Positions 17,367 to 27,094 of a stretch of DNA of 64,000 nucleotides are shown piece after piece. Numbering within the stretch: position 1 is the stretch's first letter; every line of letters begins with the position of its first letter. The notes below the pieces were generated by a model, which saw only the letters and a list, made by a program, of their open reading frames with translations, did not search any database and had not been told where the DNA came from. The position numbers were made by a program, and so were the translations under genes. The stretch spans positions 1,719,501-1,783,500 of the forward strand of contig NZ_CP015614.1 in the NCBI RefSeq assembly GCF_000635915.2, given 5' to 3'. The stretch comes from Brevundimonas naejangsanensis (GTDB lineage: Bacteria; Pseudomonadota; Alphaproteobacteria; Caulobacterales; Caulobacteraceae).

Positions 17367-19564
17367 GGTCTGAACTGGGGACAGCCCTCCTCTCTCGCCT
17401 TGGCCTTGCGCCGCCAGTGGGTCAGCAGGTGCTCGGTATATCCGTTCGGCTGCTCCCTGCCCTTGAACACCAGGTCGCAGGCCGCCTGCCAGGCGGGGCC
17501 GTCATATCCGGGCGCCAGCGGGCGATAGGCTGGATCGCCTGCGTTCTGGCGATCCACCACCACGGCCATGCGCTTCAGCGCCTCCATGACCTCGTCCTCG
17601 GTCGTGACGCCGTGGCGCAACCAGTTGGCCAGATGCTGGCTGGAGATGCGCAGCGTCGCCCGGTCCTCCATCAGGCCCACGTCGTGGATGTCCGGCACCT
17701 TGGAGCAGCCGACGCCCTGATCGATCCAGCGCACGACATAGCCGAGGATCCCTTGCGCGTTGTTGTCCAGTTCCAGCCGGATTTCATCCGCGCCCGGCGT
17801 TCCGGTCGCGAACGGCGGGGTCAGCAAAGGCGTCAGATCGGTCGGCGCGCGCGTGGCGATCTCGGCCTGGCGCGCCCAGACGTCGACCTCGTGATAGTGC
17901 AGGGCGTGAAGGGTCGCCGCCGTCGGCGACGGAACCCAGGCGGTCGAGGCGCCCGCGCGCGGATGGCCAGCCTTGGTCGCCAGCATATCGCCCATGCGGT
18001 CCGGCGCGGCCCACATCCCCTTGCCGATCTGGGCCCGGCCCGACAAGCCCGCCTTCAGGCCGATGTCGACGTTGCGGTCCTCATAGGCCTTGATCCAGCC
18101 GGTCTCGCGCACCGCCTCCTTGCGGACGACGGGGCCGCCTTCCATCACCGAATGGATCTCGTCGCCGGTGCGATCCAGGAAGCCGGTGTTGATGAAGACC
18201 ACCCTGCCCTTCGCCGCCGCGATGCAGTTCATCAGGTTGACGCTGGTGCGGCGCTCCTCGTCCATGATGCCCATCTTCAGCGTCAGGGCGGGCAGGCCCA
18301 GCATGGCCTCGACCGCGCCGAACAGCTCGTCGGCCAAGGCGACCTCGTCCGAACCGTGCATCTTGGGCCGCACGACATAGACCGAGCCCGCCGAACTGTT
18401 GCGCGCCTCGGCCGGACGGCGCAGGTCGTGCAGGCCGATCAGACCGGTCATGGCGATGTCCAGCACATGCTCGGGCGTCTCGCGCCCATGGGCGTCCAGC
18501 ACGGCGTCGGTCGTCAGGTGCAGGCCGACGTTGCGCACCAGCATCAGGCTACGCCCCTTCAGCGCCCGCGTCGAACCGTCCGGCGCCGTATAGAGGCGGT
18601 CGGGGTTCAGGCGCCGCTCGACCGTGCGGCCGTCTTTCTCGAAATCGGCCTGAAGATCGCCGCGCATCAGGCCCAGCCAGTTGGCGTAGACCAGCCGCTT
18701 GTCCGCCGCGTCGACGGCGGCGACGCTGTCCTCGGCGTCAGCGATGGCCGACAAGGCCGCCTCGACCACGACATCGGCGACGCCCGCCGGGTCGTCGCGG
18801 CCGATGCGGTGCGCGCGGTCGATGACGATCTCTAGATGCAGGCCGTTGTGGCGCAGCAGAACGCCCGACGGCGCCGCCGCCTCCCCCGCATGACCGGCGA
18901 AGACGGCCGGATCGGCCAGCCCTGTTTCACGCCCGCCTGACAGGGCGACAACCAACCGCCCGTCCTCGACGCGATAGCCGACCGCCTCGGCATGACCGCC
19001 CTCAGCGAGCGGCGCCGCCTGATCCAGGAAGGCGCGGGCCCGGGCGATCACGCGGGCGCCGCGTTCGACGTCATAGCCGCCCGGCTTCGGCGCCTCGCCC
19101 AGCGCATCGGTGCCGTAAAGCGCGTCATACAGGCTGCCCCAACGCGCATTGGCGGCGTTCAGCAGATAGCGGGCGTTGGTCAGGGGCACGACCAGTTGCG
19201 GCCCGGCCAGGGTCGCGATCTCGGGGTCGACGTCGGCGGTCTCGGCCTGCACGCCCCCGCGTTCGGGCTCGATGTAGCCGATCTCGCGCAGGTAGGCCTG
19301 ATAGGCCGCCTGATCCGGGCGGCCCGGATAGACGCGGTGCCAGTCGTCCAGCTTGCGCTGCAGTTCGTCGCGATGCTCCAGCAGCTCGCGGTTGCGACGC
19401 CCGAAGCGGGCCAGCAGCCCCTCAACCCCTGCCCAGAAGGCGTCGGCGCTCACGCCGGACCCCGGCGCCGCCTGCTCACGCACGAAGGCGTCCAGTTCGA
19501 CCGCGACCTTCAGGCCGCCGTGACGGACATAGGCGTCGGCGGGGGTGTTGGGGGCATCGAACAT
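17363..19564 (-). CDS. glcB: Malate synthase G
   Basis: A 733-residue enzyme, the normal length of malate synthase G, condensing glyoxylate with acetyl-CoA to malate. Diagnostic stretches are [45 protein letters not shown] and [20 protein letters not shown]; the last contains the catalytic Asp of the family. The frame runs 17 codons further upstream, but [13 protein letters not shown] at 19564 is the plausible start. No isocitrate lyase gene is nearby. A LysR-type gene is divergent 102 bp away and may regulate it. Confidence 0.95.
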   Translation of the reverse strand: MFDAPNTPADAYVRHGGLKVAVELDAFVREQAAPGSGVSADAFWAGVEGLLARFGRRNRELLEHRDELQRKLDDWHRVYPGRPDQAAYQAYLREIGYIEPERGGVQAETADVDPEIATLAGPQLVVPLTNARYLLNAANARWGSLYDALYGTDALGEAPKPGGYDVERGARVIARARAFLDQAAPLAEGGHAEAVGYRVEDGRLVVALSGGRETGLADPAVFAGHAGEAAAPSGVLLRHNGLHLEIVIDRAHRIGRDDPAGVADVVVEAALSAIADAEDSVAAVDAADKRLVYANWLGLMRGDLQADFEKDGRTVERRLNPDRLYTAPDGSTRALKGRSLMLVRNVGLHLTTDAVLDAHGRETPEHVLDIAMTGLIGLHDLRRPAEARNSSAGSVYVVRPKMHGSDEVALADELFGAVEAMLGLPALTLKMGIMDEERRTSVNLMNCIAAAKGRVVFINTGFLDRTGDEIHSVMEGGPVVRKEAVRETGWIKAYEDRNVDIGLKAGLSGRAQIGKGMWAAPDRMGDMLATKAGHPRAGASTAWVPSPTAATLHALHYHEVDVWARQAEIATRAPTDLTPLLTPPFATGTPGADEIRLELDNNAQGILGYVVRWIDQGVGCSKVPDIHDVGLMEDRATLRISSQHLANWLRHGVTTEDEVMEALKRMAVVVDRQNAGDPAYRPLAPGYDGPAWQAACDLVFKGREQPNGYTEHLLTHWRRKAKAREEGCPQFRP

Positions 19565-19666
19565 GGCGGTCTCCTTCAGGCTGAAGACTAGGCCTGAATG
19601 GCCGCCGCTATCCACGGCGCAGAATGAGGCCTATCTTTGCTAAATATGCAACGATAAAAGCCCATC

Positions 19667-20557
19667 ATGCTGGCCGAGTATGAAATCTTCGTCCGCGCCC
19701 TGGAGGAGGGCAGCCTGTCCGCCGCCGCGCGCAGGCTGGACCTCTCGCCCGCCGTGGCCTCGCGCAGGCTGGCGCGGCTGGAGGACCGGCTGGGGGTGCG
19801 GCTGATCGAGCGCACCTCGCGCCGCCTGGCCCCGACCGAGGCGGGACGGCTGGTCTATGACCGCGCGGCGCAACTGCTGGAGGGGGTCCAGGACCTGGAG
19901 GCCGTGGTGTCGCGCCGCACCACCCAGGCGCGCGGCCTGCTGCGGGTCTCGGCGCCGACCTCGTTCGGGCGGCGACGGCTGGCGCCCCTGCTCCAGCCGT
20001 TTCTGGCGGCGCAGCCCCGCCTGACGCTGGAGCTGAACCTGACCGACGCCTTTGTGGACCTGATGGCCGAGGACGTGGACGTGGCGGTGCGGATCGGGAG
20101 CTATGAGGCGGCTGATCCGCTGATGCACCGACTGGCGCCGAACCGGCGGGTGCTGTGCGCCTCGCCCGCCTATCTGGCCGAGCACGGCGCGCCGCAGACG
20201 TTGGACGACCTGCGCCGCCACGCCCAGCTGGCGGCCGAGAACCAGTCGACCTGGCGGCTGGAGGGTCCCGAAGGTCCTGTCGTCTTCCGCGCCCGCAGCC
20301 GGGTGCGGACCAACTCAAGCGAAGTGGCCCGAGAGTTGGCGCTGGCGGGCCTCGGCGTCGCCCTGCGCTCGACCTGGGATGTCGGCGACGAACTGCGCGA
20401 CGGGCGGCTGAAGGTGGTGCTGCCGCAATATGCCGGCTCGTCCGACGTGGCGATCTTCGCTCTGACGGCAGGGCGGGCGCGGGCCGAAACCCGCGTCCGC
20501 GCCTTTATCGACTTCCTGACCGGCCTCTACGGAGAGACGCCGGAGTGGGACCGCTGA
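19667..20557 (+). CDS. LysR family transcriptional regulator
   Basis: A 296-residue LysR-type regulator. The N-terminal winged helix is clear (residues 1-60: EIFVRALEEGSLSAAARRLD, then SPAVASRRLARLEDRLGVRL). The substrate-binding half includes GLLRVSAPTSFGRRRLAPLL and LALAGLGVALRSTWDVGDEL. It resembles the large group of repressor-like LysR proteins whose ligands are unknown. It is divergent from malate synthase G, and convergent and directly abutting the peptidase gene. Confidence 0.9.
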   Translation: MLAEYEIFVRALEEGSLSAAARRLDLSPAVASRRLARLEDRLGVRLIERTSRRLAPTEAGRLVYDRAAQLLEGVQDLEAVVSRRTTQARGLLRVSAPTSFGRRRLAPLLQPFLAAQPRLTLELNLTDAFVDLMAEDVDVAVRIGSYEAADPLMHRLAPNRRVLCASPAYLAEHGAPQTLDDLRRHAQLAAENQSTWRLEGPEGPVVFRARSRVRTNSSEVARELALAGLGVALRSTWDVGDELRDGRLKVVLPQYAGSSDVAIFALTAGRARAETRVRAFIDFLTGLYGETPEWDR

Positions 20558-23023
20558 CTATTCCTGAGACGAAGTAGTCGTCGGCTTCATCCAGCGGTCC
20601 AGCCAGGCGCCCATCTCATACAGGGTGTGGCCGACAGACTCCCGCGCGCGATAGCCGTGGTCCTCTTTGGGCAGAACCACATATCGAGCCGTGGCGCCAT
20701 TGCCCTTCAGCGCGGCGTAGAAGCGTTCCGTCTGGATCGGGAAGGTGCCGGAGTTGGCGTCCGCCTCGCCGTGGATCAGCAGGATCGGCTCGTTGATCTT
20801 GTTGGCGTAGGTGAAGGGCGACATGGCGTTGTAGGTGTCGGTCGCCTCCCAATAGGACCGCTGCTCGGCCTGGAAGCCGAACGGCGTCAGGGTGCGGTTA
20901 TAGGCGCCCGAACGCGCGATGCCGGTCTTGAACAGGTCGGTGTGCGCCAGCAGGTTGGCGGTCATGAATGCGCCGTAGGAGTGGCCGCCGACGGCGATCC
21001 GGTCGCGATCCGCCACGCCCAGCGCGACCACGGCGTCGACCGCCGCCTTGGCGCTGGCCGACAGCTGTTCGATGTAGGTGTCGTTCGGCTCGGCCCCGTC
21101 GCGGCCGATGATCGGCATCGTCGGGTTGTCCAGGATGGCGTAGCCCTGCGTCAGCAGGAACAGATGGCTGGAGCCGCCCGGCCGCACGAAGCGATTGTCG
21201 GTGTCGACGACCTGACCGGCCACAGCGGCGTCGGTGAACTCGGCCGGATAGGCCCACATCAGCAGCGGCAGCGGGCCGTCGCGGCCCTTGTCGTAGCCGG
21301 CGGGCAGATAAAGCGTCCCCGACAGCTCCACCCCATCGTCGCGGGTATAGGTGATCAGTTCGCGGCTGACCCCGGCCAGTTGCGGCGCCGGGTCCGGGAA
21401 AGCGGTCAGGGCCGTCACGCCGCCGTCCAGATCCCGCACGCGCAGGTTGGCCGGGTCGGTGCGGCTTTCGCGATAGGTGACCAGCTTGCGGCCGTTCTCG
21501 TCCAGCACGCCGACGACGGTCTCGTACTCGCCCTGGGCCGAGCGCCACAGACGCTCGGAGGCGCCGGTCTTCAGGTCCATCAGATCGAGGAAGGGATATT
21601 GCCCCTCGCGCGTCGCGCCCCCGCCCTCGACGAAGACCTTGGAGCCGTCGGCGTTGAAGCGCATGACCGAGCGGCCGCGCGCGTTCGGCTCGGTCATCAC
21701 CGAGCCCGGATCATTATAGCGGTCCTGATAGTTGCGATCGACCAGGATGCGGCCCGCGCCAGGGTTGGACGGATCGACCAGGGTGCGCGTCTCGTGGCGG
21801 GTGTTGAACCAGCGGCTGTTGACGATGGCCACGTCGTCACGGCCCCATGTGGTTCCGGCGTAGCGCTCCTTCAGGTCAAGCAGCACTTGCGGACGGTCGT
21901 TGAACGGCGCGCGCAGCATGAAGACGCGGTCGCGCACCTCGGCGGCGTTGCGCGGATCGCCGCCGTCCTGAGCCTCGGCCCAGACCAGGGTGGCGTCGGC
22001 GTCCGCCCGCCACTGGACCGAACGCGGCCCCGGCGCCACGGCGTCGAACGGCGTCGGCACATTGTCCCGCAGCGGCAGGTCGGCGACGCGGTGCGCCTCG
22101 CGCCCATTGAGGTCAGTCACGATGATGTCCGACGGGAACAGGCTGGCCGGCACCACATAGGAATAGGGCTTCTTCACCCGCGTCTGCAGGATGTAGCGGC
22201 CGTCCGGCGAGGTCGACAGGCCCAGCACGACGCCGGGCTGTCCCACAGTGCGGGCGCGGCCGTTCAGCGACACCACGGTCGGCTGGCTGGTGAAGTAATA
22301 GTCGAACAGGGCCTCGTCGCCTGCATTGGACAGCAGGTCCTGATAGGTGCGCACCGGCGCGGCGCGGCCGCCGGTCTCAGTGATGATCGGACCCTCGGGC
22401 GGATGATCCACGTTGGGGGCCACGCCGCGCCCGGCCGGAACGGCCAGGACCAGCAGGCCAGAGGAATCCGGCAGCCAGGAGAAGCCCGAACCCGAAGCGG
22501 CGTTGACCATCGGCCCGTTCAGCTTGCGCGCCTTGGCCTGGGCGACATCGGCGACCCACAGCTCCAGGCCGTTGGGGACGTTGACCAGGAAGGCGACGGT
22601 CTTGCCGTCCGGCGCCCAGCTGGTGTTCGTCAGGCGCGCATTGGCCGGCAGGCCCGACACGGGCCGCGCGGCGCCGCCGTCGATCGATTGGAAGCTAAGC
22701 CCGGTCAGCCAGGAGACGCGGCTGTTAGCCGGGCCGTTGTTGCGCGGGTTGATGCGATAGCCCGCCAGCCGCAGCATCGGCTCAGACAATTCAGCGATGC
22801 TGGGCAGATTAGAACGGTCGGTCAGCAGCAGGGTCTTGCGATCCGGGCTGACGCTGACGCCCGGATTCGGCTTGGCGTCCAGAATCTGGGCGATCGGCGC
22901 CGGCGGTTGCTGATAGGTGGGCGCCGCATCCTGGGCGATCGCCGCGACCGGCAGCATCAGGGCCGGCACGGCCACAGCCAGAACCAGGGCGGGCAAGGCG
23001 GCCCCCATCAGTCGATTGCGCAT
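20558..23023 (-). CDS. Secreted S9 family peptidase (glutamyl-peptidase-like)
   Basis: An 821-residue exported serine peptidase: signal peptide (cleavage near AIA-QD), a beta-propeller N-terminal part and a C-terminal alpha/beta hydrolase. The catalytic Ser is in GGHSYGAFMTANLLAH (near residue 680), the Asp in HGEADANSG (about 751) and the His in PKEDHGYRAR (about 786). ARSGAYNRTLTPFGFQAEQR resembles the S9D subgroup related to plant chloroplast glutamyl peptidase. It likely degrades oligopeptides in the periplasm. It has no operon partner here; the LysR gene ends exactly next to its stop. Confidence 0.88.
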   Translation of the reverse strand: MRNRLMGAALPALVLAVAVPALMLPVAAIAQDAAPTYQQPPAPIAQILDAKPNPGVSVSPDRKTLLLTDRSNLPSIAELSEPMLRLAGYRINPRNNGPANSRVSWLTGLSFQSIDGGAARPVSGLPANARLTNTSWAPDGKTVAFLVNVPNGLELWVADVAQAKARKLNGPMVNAASGSGFSWLPDSSGLLVLAVPAGRGVAPNVDHPPEGPIITETGGRAAPVRTYQDLLSNAGDEALFDYYFTSQPTVVSLNGRARTVGQPGVVLGLSTSPDGRYILQTRVKKPYSYVVPASLFPSDIIVTDLNGREAHRVADLPLRDNVPTPFDAVAPGPRSVQWRADADATLVWAEAQDGGDPRNAAEVRDRVFMLRAPFNDRPQVLLDLKERYAGTTWGRDDVAIVNSRWFNTRHETRTLVDPSNPGAGRILVDRNYQDRYNDPGSVMTEPNARGRSVMRFNADGSKVFVEGGGATREGQYPFLDLMDLKTGASERLWRSAQGEYETVVGVLDENGRKLVTYRESRTDPANLRVRDLDGGVTALTAFPDPAPQLAGVSRELITYTRDDGVELSGTLYLPAGYDKGRDGPLPLLMWAYPAEFTDAAVAGQVVDTDNRFVRPGGSSHLFLLTQGYAILDNPTMPIIGRDGAEPNDTYIEQLSASAKAAVDAVVALGVADRDRIAVGGHSYGAFMTANLLAHTDLFKTGIARSGAYNRTLTPFGFQAEQRSYWEATDTYNAMSPFTYANKINEPILLIHGEADANSGTFPIQTERFYAALKGNGATARYVVLPKEDHGYRARESVGHTLYEMGAWLDRWMKPTTTSSQE

Positions 23024-23189
23024 AAAGTTTCCCCACTGAGTTCAGTCTTGTGCGGCCGTAGGTGTGTCGCCCCAAGGTCGCGGGGTCAACCGCCCGGCGT
23101 TTCGACGCATGGCGCTTGCCCCCCTTCGCCGCCCGCTTTAAGGACGAAGGAGACGGCGATATTCATCAGATGGTGAAAAAGGGAGTCCG

Positions 23190-23891
23190 ATGGGCAAGAT
23201 TTACGCTGACGTGAAGTCCGCGCTGGAGGGGCTGACATTCGACGGCATGACCGTCATGTCGGGCGGCTTCGGCCTGTGCGGCATTCCCGAGAACCTGATC
23301 GCGGGTCTGCGCGACACAGGCGTCAAGGGCCTGACCGTCATCTCGAACAATGCGGGCGTGGACGGCTTCGGTCTGGGCCAGCTGCTGGAGACGCGCCAGA
23401 TCGCGAAGATGATCTCGTCCTACGTCGGCGAGAACAAGGAGTTCGAGCGCCAGTATCTGGCCGGCGAGCTGCAACTGGAGTTCAACCCGCAGGGCACCCT
23501 GGCCGAGCGCATCCGCGCGGGCGGCGCAGGCATCCCCGCCTTCTTCACCGCCACCGGCGTCGGCACCCTGGTGGCCGAAGGCAAGGAAGAGCGCGAGTTC
23601 AACGGCCGCCGCTACATCATGGAAACCGGCCTGGTCGCCGACCTGGCCATCGTCAAGGCGTGGAAGGCCGATGAACGCGGCAACCTCGTCTTCCGCAAGA
23701 CGGCCCGCAACTTCAACCCGATGATGGCGGCGGCCGGCAAGGTCACCGTCGTCGAGGTCGAGGAGATCGTCCCCGTGGGCTCGCTGGACCCCGACCACAT
23801 CCACACGCCGGGCGTCTATGTCGACCGCCTGATCCAGACCGTGTCCGAAAAGCGCATCGAACAGCGCACTGTCCGTCAGAAGGGAGCGTAA
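23190..23891 (+). CDS. scoA: 3-oxoacid CoA-transferase subunit A
   Basis: A 233-residue subunit A of a succinyl-CoA:3-ketoacid (or acetate-type) CoA-transferase, class [22 protein letters not shown] is the N-terminal glycine-rich motif, followed by [15 protein letters not shown] and [18 protein letters not shown]. The late part, [20 protein letters not shown], is typical of ScoA. The pair moves CoA between succinate and acetoacetate in ketone-body use. Subunit B follows after 2 nt. Confidence 0.93.
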   Translation: MGKIYADVKSALEGLTFDGMTVMSGGFGLCGIPENLIAGLRDTGVKGLTVISNNAGVDGFGLGQLLETRQIAKMISSYVGENKEFERQYLAGELQLEFNPQGTLAERIRAGGAGIPAFFTATGVGTLVAEGKEEREFNGRRYIMETGLVADLAIVKAWKADERGNLVFRKTARNFNPMMAAAGKVTVVEVEEIVPVGSLDPDHIHTPGVYVDRLIQTVSEKRIEQRTVRQKGA

Positions 23892-23893
23892 CC

Positions 23894-24544
23894 ATGGCCC
23901 GCACTCGCGAACAACTGGCTGAACGCGCCGCCAAGGAGCTGCAGGACGGCTTCTATGTGAACCTGGGCATCGGCATCCCGACGCTGGTGGCCAACTACAT
24001 CCCGCAGGGCATGACCGTCACGCTGCAGAGCGAGAACGGCATGCTGGGCATGGGCCCCTTCCCCTATGAGGGCGAAGAAGACCCCGATCTGATCAACGCC
24101 GGCAAGCAGACGATCACCGAGATCCCCGAGAGCAGCTATTTCAGCTCCGCGGACAGCTTCGCCATGATCCGCGGCGGCCACATCAATCTGTCGATCCTGG
24201 GCGCCATGGAAGTGGCCCAGAACGGCGACATCGCCAACTGGATGATCCCCGGCAAGCTGGTGAAGGGCATGGGCGGCGCCATGGATCTGGTCGCGGGCGT
24301 CAAGCGCGTGGTCGTGGTCATGGAGCACGCCAACAAGCACGGCCAGTCCAAGGTGCTGAAGGCCTGCACCCTGCCGCTGACCGGCACGGGCGTGGTCAGC
24401 CGCATCATCACCGATCTGGCGGTGTTCGACGTCAAGCCGGACGGTTCGGGGCTGGAGCTGATCGAACTGGCCGACGGCGTCACTCTGGACGAGGTCGCGG
24501 CCAAGACCGAGGCCGAATACACGGTGGCGCCGGGCGTGGGCTGA
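23894..24544 (+). CDS. scoB: 3-oxoacid CoA-transferase subunit B
   Basis: A 216-residue subunit B. The catalytic Glu is in the family motif SENGMLGMGPFP (about 50-60). GIGIPTLVANYIP near the start and MGGAMDLVAGVKRVVVVMEH in the middle are also typical. It is stop-to-start coupled with scoA. An inverted-repeat element follows 22 bp after the stop and may end transcription. Confidence 0.94.
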   Translation: MARTREQLAERAAKELQDGFYVNLGIGIPTLVANYIPQGMTVTLQSENGMLGMGPFPYEGEEDPDLINAGKQTITEIPESSYFSSADSFAMIRGGHINLSILGAMEVAQNGDIANWMIPGKLVKGMGGAMDLVAGVKRVVVVMEHANKHGQSKVLKACTLPLTGTGVVSRIITDLAVFDVKPDGSGLELIELADGVTLDEVAAKTEAEYTVAPGVG

Positions 24545-24566
24545 GCCCACTTCCCGTCTGTTCCTC

Positions 24567-24716
24567 CCTTCTCCCCTCGAGGGAGAAGGTGGGCGCCGGA
24601 GGCGCTCGGATGAGGGGGCTGTGTCCACGTGTAGGACGGCTGACATCAAGGGCGAAGCCGACCTACCCCTCATCCGTCTCGCTCCGCGAGCCACCTTCTC
24701 CCCCAAGGGGAGAAGG
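24567..24716. repeat. Intergenic inverted-repeat element, copy 1
   Basis: Two related units of 51 bp face each other (24567-24617 and 24666-24716). Each has an outer small hairpin (CTTCTCCC / GGGAGAAG type) followed by GGTGG and an inner GGATGAGGGG. It sits between the convergent scoB and lipoprotein genes. Similar elements with different arm sequences are at 47819 and 49063. A whole-element cruciform is possible. Confidence 0.75.
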
Positions 24717-24719
24717 ATT

Positions 24720-25349
24720 CTATTGTGTCGCCTGGCTGGCCTGCTGGTCGGTCCAGACGACGATCTGGCGGCTGGCCTCGGCCGTGGCGCGGTCGAAGGC
24801 GGCGACGATGGCCGACTGGCGGTTCTCGCCGGCGTTCTCGCTGACCGAGATGCGGTCTTCGGCCACGATGGAGCGGTCGCCCGGCCGAACCAGACGCAGC
24901 AGCACGACGATATTCGCATCCGGCACGGCGCCCGGCGCGGCGTAGGTCGCCTCGAACCGGCGGACGTCCACGCTCAGCAACAAGCCGTCGCGCGTCAGCG
25001 GACCGGCGCTCAGAACCGTGCAGGTCGCCCCGTCCAGAAAGGCGTTGCGCAGGGCTTCTTCGAACAGGGTCTCGGCCGGAGACACCCAGCGTGCGCCCTG
25101 GATATAGGCCGCCTCGGCCCCTGTGACGGCCAGCACGCGGTCGCCACGCGCGGCCTCAGGGAAATCGACGCGGCGCATGGCGACATGAACGTCAGGACAG
25201 GCCGAGGTCGCTCCCGTCCCGGCGAAGGCCGAGGCGCCGCCAAAGCGGTACAACTGCACCGGATCAGGCGACGACAGCAGGGCGCACCCGGACAGCGCGC
25301 CAGCCAGGGCGACCGACGCCGCCGCAATCATCAGAGTGGAACGGATCAC
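24720..25349 (-). CDS. ABC transport auxiliary lipoprotein (Mla/MCE operon)
   Basis: A 209-residue lipoprotein with lipobox LSGC (Cys near residue 22). After it, PVQLYRFGG and the later LLSVDVRRFEATYA and FDRATAEASRQIVVW match the auxiliary lipoprotein family (PqiC/LinM-like, PF03886 type) that accompanies MCE transporters. It likely anchors at the outer membrane and takes part in lipid transfer. It overlaps the MCE gene by 4 nt and is last in the operon. Confidence 0.85.
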   Translation of the reverse strand: MIRSTLMIAAASVALAGALSGCALLSSPDPVQLYRFGGASAFAGTGATSACPDVHVAMRRVDFPEAARGDRVLAVTGAEAAYIQGARWVSPAETLFEEALRNAFLDGATCTVLSAGPLTRDGLLLSVDVRRFEATYAAPGAVPDANIVVLLRLVRPGDRSIVAEDRISVSENAGENRQSAIVAAFDRATAEASRQIVVWTDQQASQATQ

Positions 25350-26284
25350 GGCTGCACCTCGATTTCCTTGGACGGCGCCTTGGCGATGAAGTCGCGCGGG
25401 CTTTCACGCACATTGTCGATCAGCGACTGAAGCGAACGCGTCGCCTGATCCAACTGGCGGATGGTGTCGTTCAGTTGCGGCACCGTCTGCGTGCCGAAGT
25501 CGCCCAGCGGCCCTTCCAGTCCGGTCGCCGAGCGGTTGATGGAGGCGATGGCGGCCTGCGCCTCCTGCGTCGCCTTGTTGATATTGGCGATCGCCTGCCT
25601 GCCGTCGGTGTCGATCATCTGACGCGCGCTGACGCCCAGGGCCTGATATTCGCCGACAGCGGCGTTGGCCTTGGTGATCGTCTCTTCAAGCTGCTGGAAC
25701 ATGCCTTTGCGGGCTTCGAGTTCGGCCGTCAGGGCCTCGACGTTCTTCACGCTGGTCGAGAAACTGCGGATGTTGTCGTCGGACATGACCCGGTTGATGC
25801 GGTTCAGGGCGTCCACCGTCTGAGCCAGCACCGTGCCCGAGCCGCTCAGCAGTTCGGCGATGGGGCTGGGCTGGCTCTGGATCACCGGCACGACATTGTC
25901 GGGGTATTGATCTTTCAGCAAGGCGCTCTCGGGCGTGCCGGCCGTGATCTGAATGTAGTTCAGGCCCGTGATGCCCTGCGGCTCCAACTGGGCGCGAGAG
26001 GTCACGCGCACCGGGGTCGTGCCGTTCAGGCGGACGCGGGCGATGACCTGATCGCCCTTCTTGGGGTCAAGGTTGAGGTTGGTCACCTCGCCGACGCGAA
26101 TGCCGTTGAAGTGGACTTCCCCGCCCTCCGACAGTCCGCGCACGGGTCCGTAGAAGACGATGTCATAGACATCGTAGTCTTTGTTGAACTGCAGCCGCGC
26201 CAGCCAGATCGTGAAAACCGCCAGCGCCACCAGAAGGGCGACGGTGGCGATGCCGACGGCGGCGTAATGAGCGTCTCTTTCCAT
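25346..26284 (-). CDS. mlaD: MCE/MlaD family lipid-binding protein
   Basis: A 312-residue protein with one N-terminal membrane anchor (about 8-30) and an MCE domain: VFYGPVRGLSEGGEVHFNGI, RVGEVTNLNLDPKKGD and QLEPQGITGLNYIQI. The C-terminal half is predicted coiled-coil or helical. It would form the periplasmic ring that passes phospholipids between membranes. It starts 15 nt after the ATPase gene. The longer C-terminus compared with E. coli MlaD is usual for the alphaproteobacterial type. Confidence 0.9.
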   Translation of the reverse strand: MERDAHYAAVGIATVALLVALAVFTIWLARLQFNKDYDVYDIVFYGPVRGLSEGGEVHFNGIRVGEVTNLNLDPKKGDQVIARVRLNGTTPVRVTSRAQLEPQGITGLNYIQITAGTPESALLKDQYPDNVVPVIQSQPSPIAELLSGSGTVLAQTVDALNRINRVMSDDNIRSFSTSVKNVEALTAELEARKGMFQQLEETITKANAAVGEYQALGVSARQMIDTDGRQAIANINKATQEAQAAIASINRSATGLEGPLGDFGTQTVPQLNDTIRQLDQATRSLQSLIDNVRESPRDFIAKAPSKEIEVQP

Positions 26285-26299
26285 CGTTTCGCGTCCTCC

Positions 26300-27094
26300 T
26301 CAGGCCGCGGTCTTGTGGGCGGCGCGTCCGCGCGGCCCCAGGAAGTATTCCTTGATCCAGGGGTGGTCCGAGCGTTCCAGCTCAGCGACCGGCGCCTTGG
26401 CCACCACATGTTTATCGGCCAGCACCGCCACCTGGTCGCAGATGGCGTAGAGGCTATCGAGGTCATGGGTGATCATGAAGACGGTCAGCCCCAGGTCGTC
26501 CGACAGCTGACGGATCAGCTCGTCGAACGCCGCCGCCCCGATGGGGTCCAGCCCCGCCGTCGGCTCGTCCAGAAAAACCAGTTCGGGGTCCAGCGCCAGG
26601 GCGCGGGCCAGGCCGACCCGCTTGCGCATCCCCCCCGACAGTTCAGCCGGCTTCAGATAAAGCGCTTCGGGCTTGAGCCCCACCATGGCGACCTTCATCT
26701 CGGCCAGTTCACGGATCGTGTTCTTCGGCAGATGGGTATGTTCGACCAGCGGCGAGGCGACATTGTCCAACACCGAGAGAGAGGAGAACAGCGCCCCCTG
26801 CTGAAACAGCACGCCGGTGCGGCGCTCGACGGCGGCGGCCTCTTCCTTGGTCATGGCGCTGCGGTCCTCGCCGAACAGGCGCACTTCGCCGCCTTCAGGC
26901 TCTTTCAGGCCGATGATGGAGTTGAGCAGCACCGTCTTGCCGGTGCCCGACCCGCCGACGACGCCCAGCACTTCGCCACGCATCACGTCCAGGTCCAGGT
27001 CCTGGTGGATGACCCGCTCGCCGAACTGGCTGAGCAGGCCCCGCACCTGGATGACGGCCTCGCGGTCGTCCGGTTTGCGCGTCTCGCCCGTCAT
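26300..27094 (-). CDS. mlaF: Mla/MCE ABC transporter ATP-binding protein
   Basis: A 264-residue ATPase. Walker A is GGSGTGKTVLLNS, the signature is LSGGMRKRVGLARAL, Walker B is LVFLDEPTAGLDP, and the H-loop His is in ITHDLDSLYA. It powers the lipid transporter together with the MlaE permease. The open frame extends upstream, but the ATG at 27094 overlaps the mlaE stop as ATGA and gives the family's normal length. Confidence 0.93.
   Translation of the reverse strand: MTGETRKPDDREAVIQVRGLLSQFGERVIHQDLDLDVMRGEVLGVVGGSGTGKTVLLNSIIGLKEPEGGEVRLFGEDRSAMTKEEAAAVERRTGVLFQQGALFSSLSVLDNVASPLVEHTHLPKNTIRELAEMKVAMVGLKPEALYLKPAELSGGMRKRVGLARALALDPELVFLDEPTAGLDPIGAAAFDELIRQLSDDLGLTVFMITHDLDSLYAICDQVAVLADKHVVAKAPVAELERSDHPWIKEYFLGPRGRAAHKTAA

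Noticed and set aside
20627..23176. An 849-codon open frame opposite the S9 peptidase gene
   Set aside because: The peptidase frame has a signal peptide and an intact catalytic triad; the opposite frame has no recognisable domain and is a GC-rich shadow.
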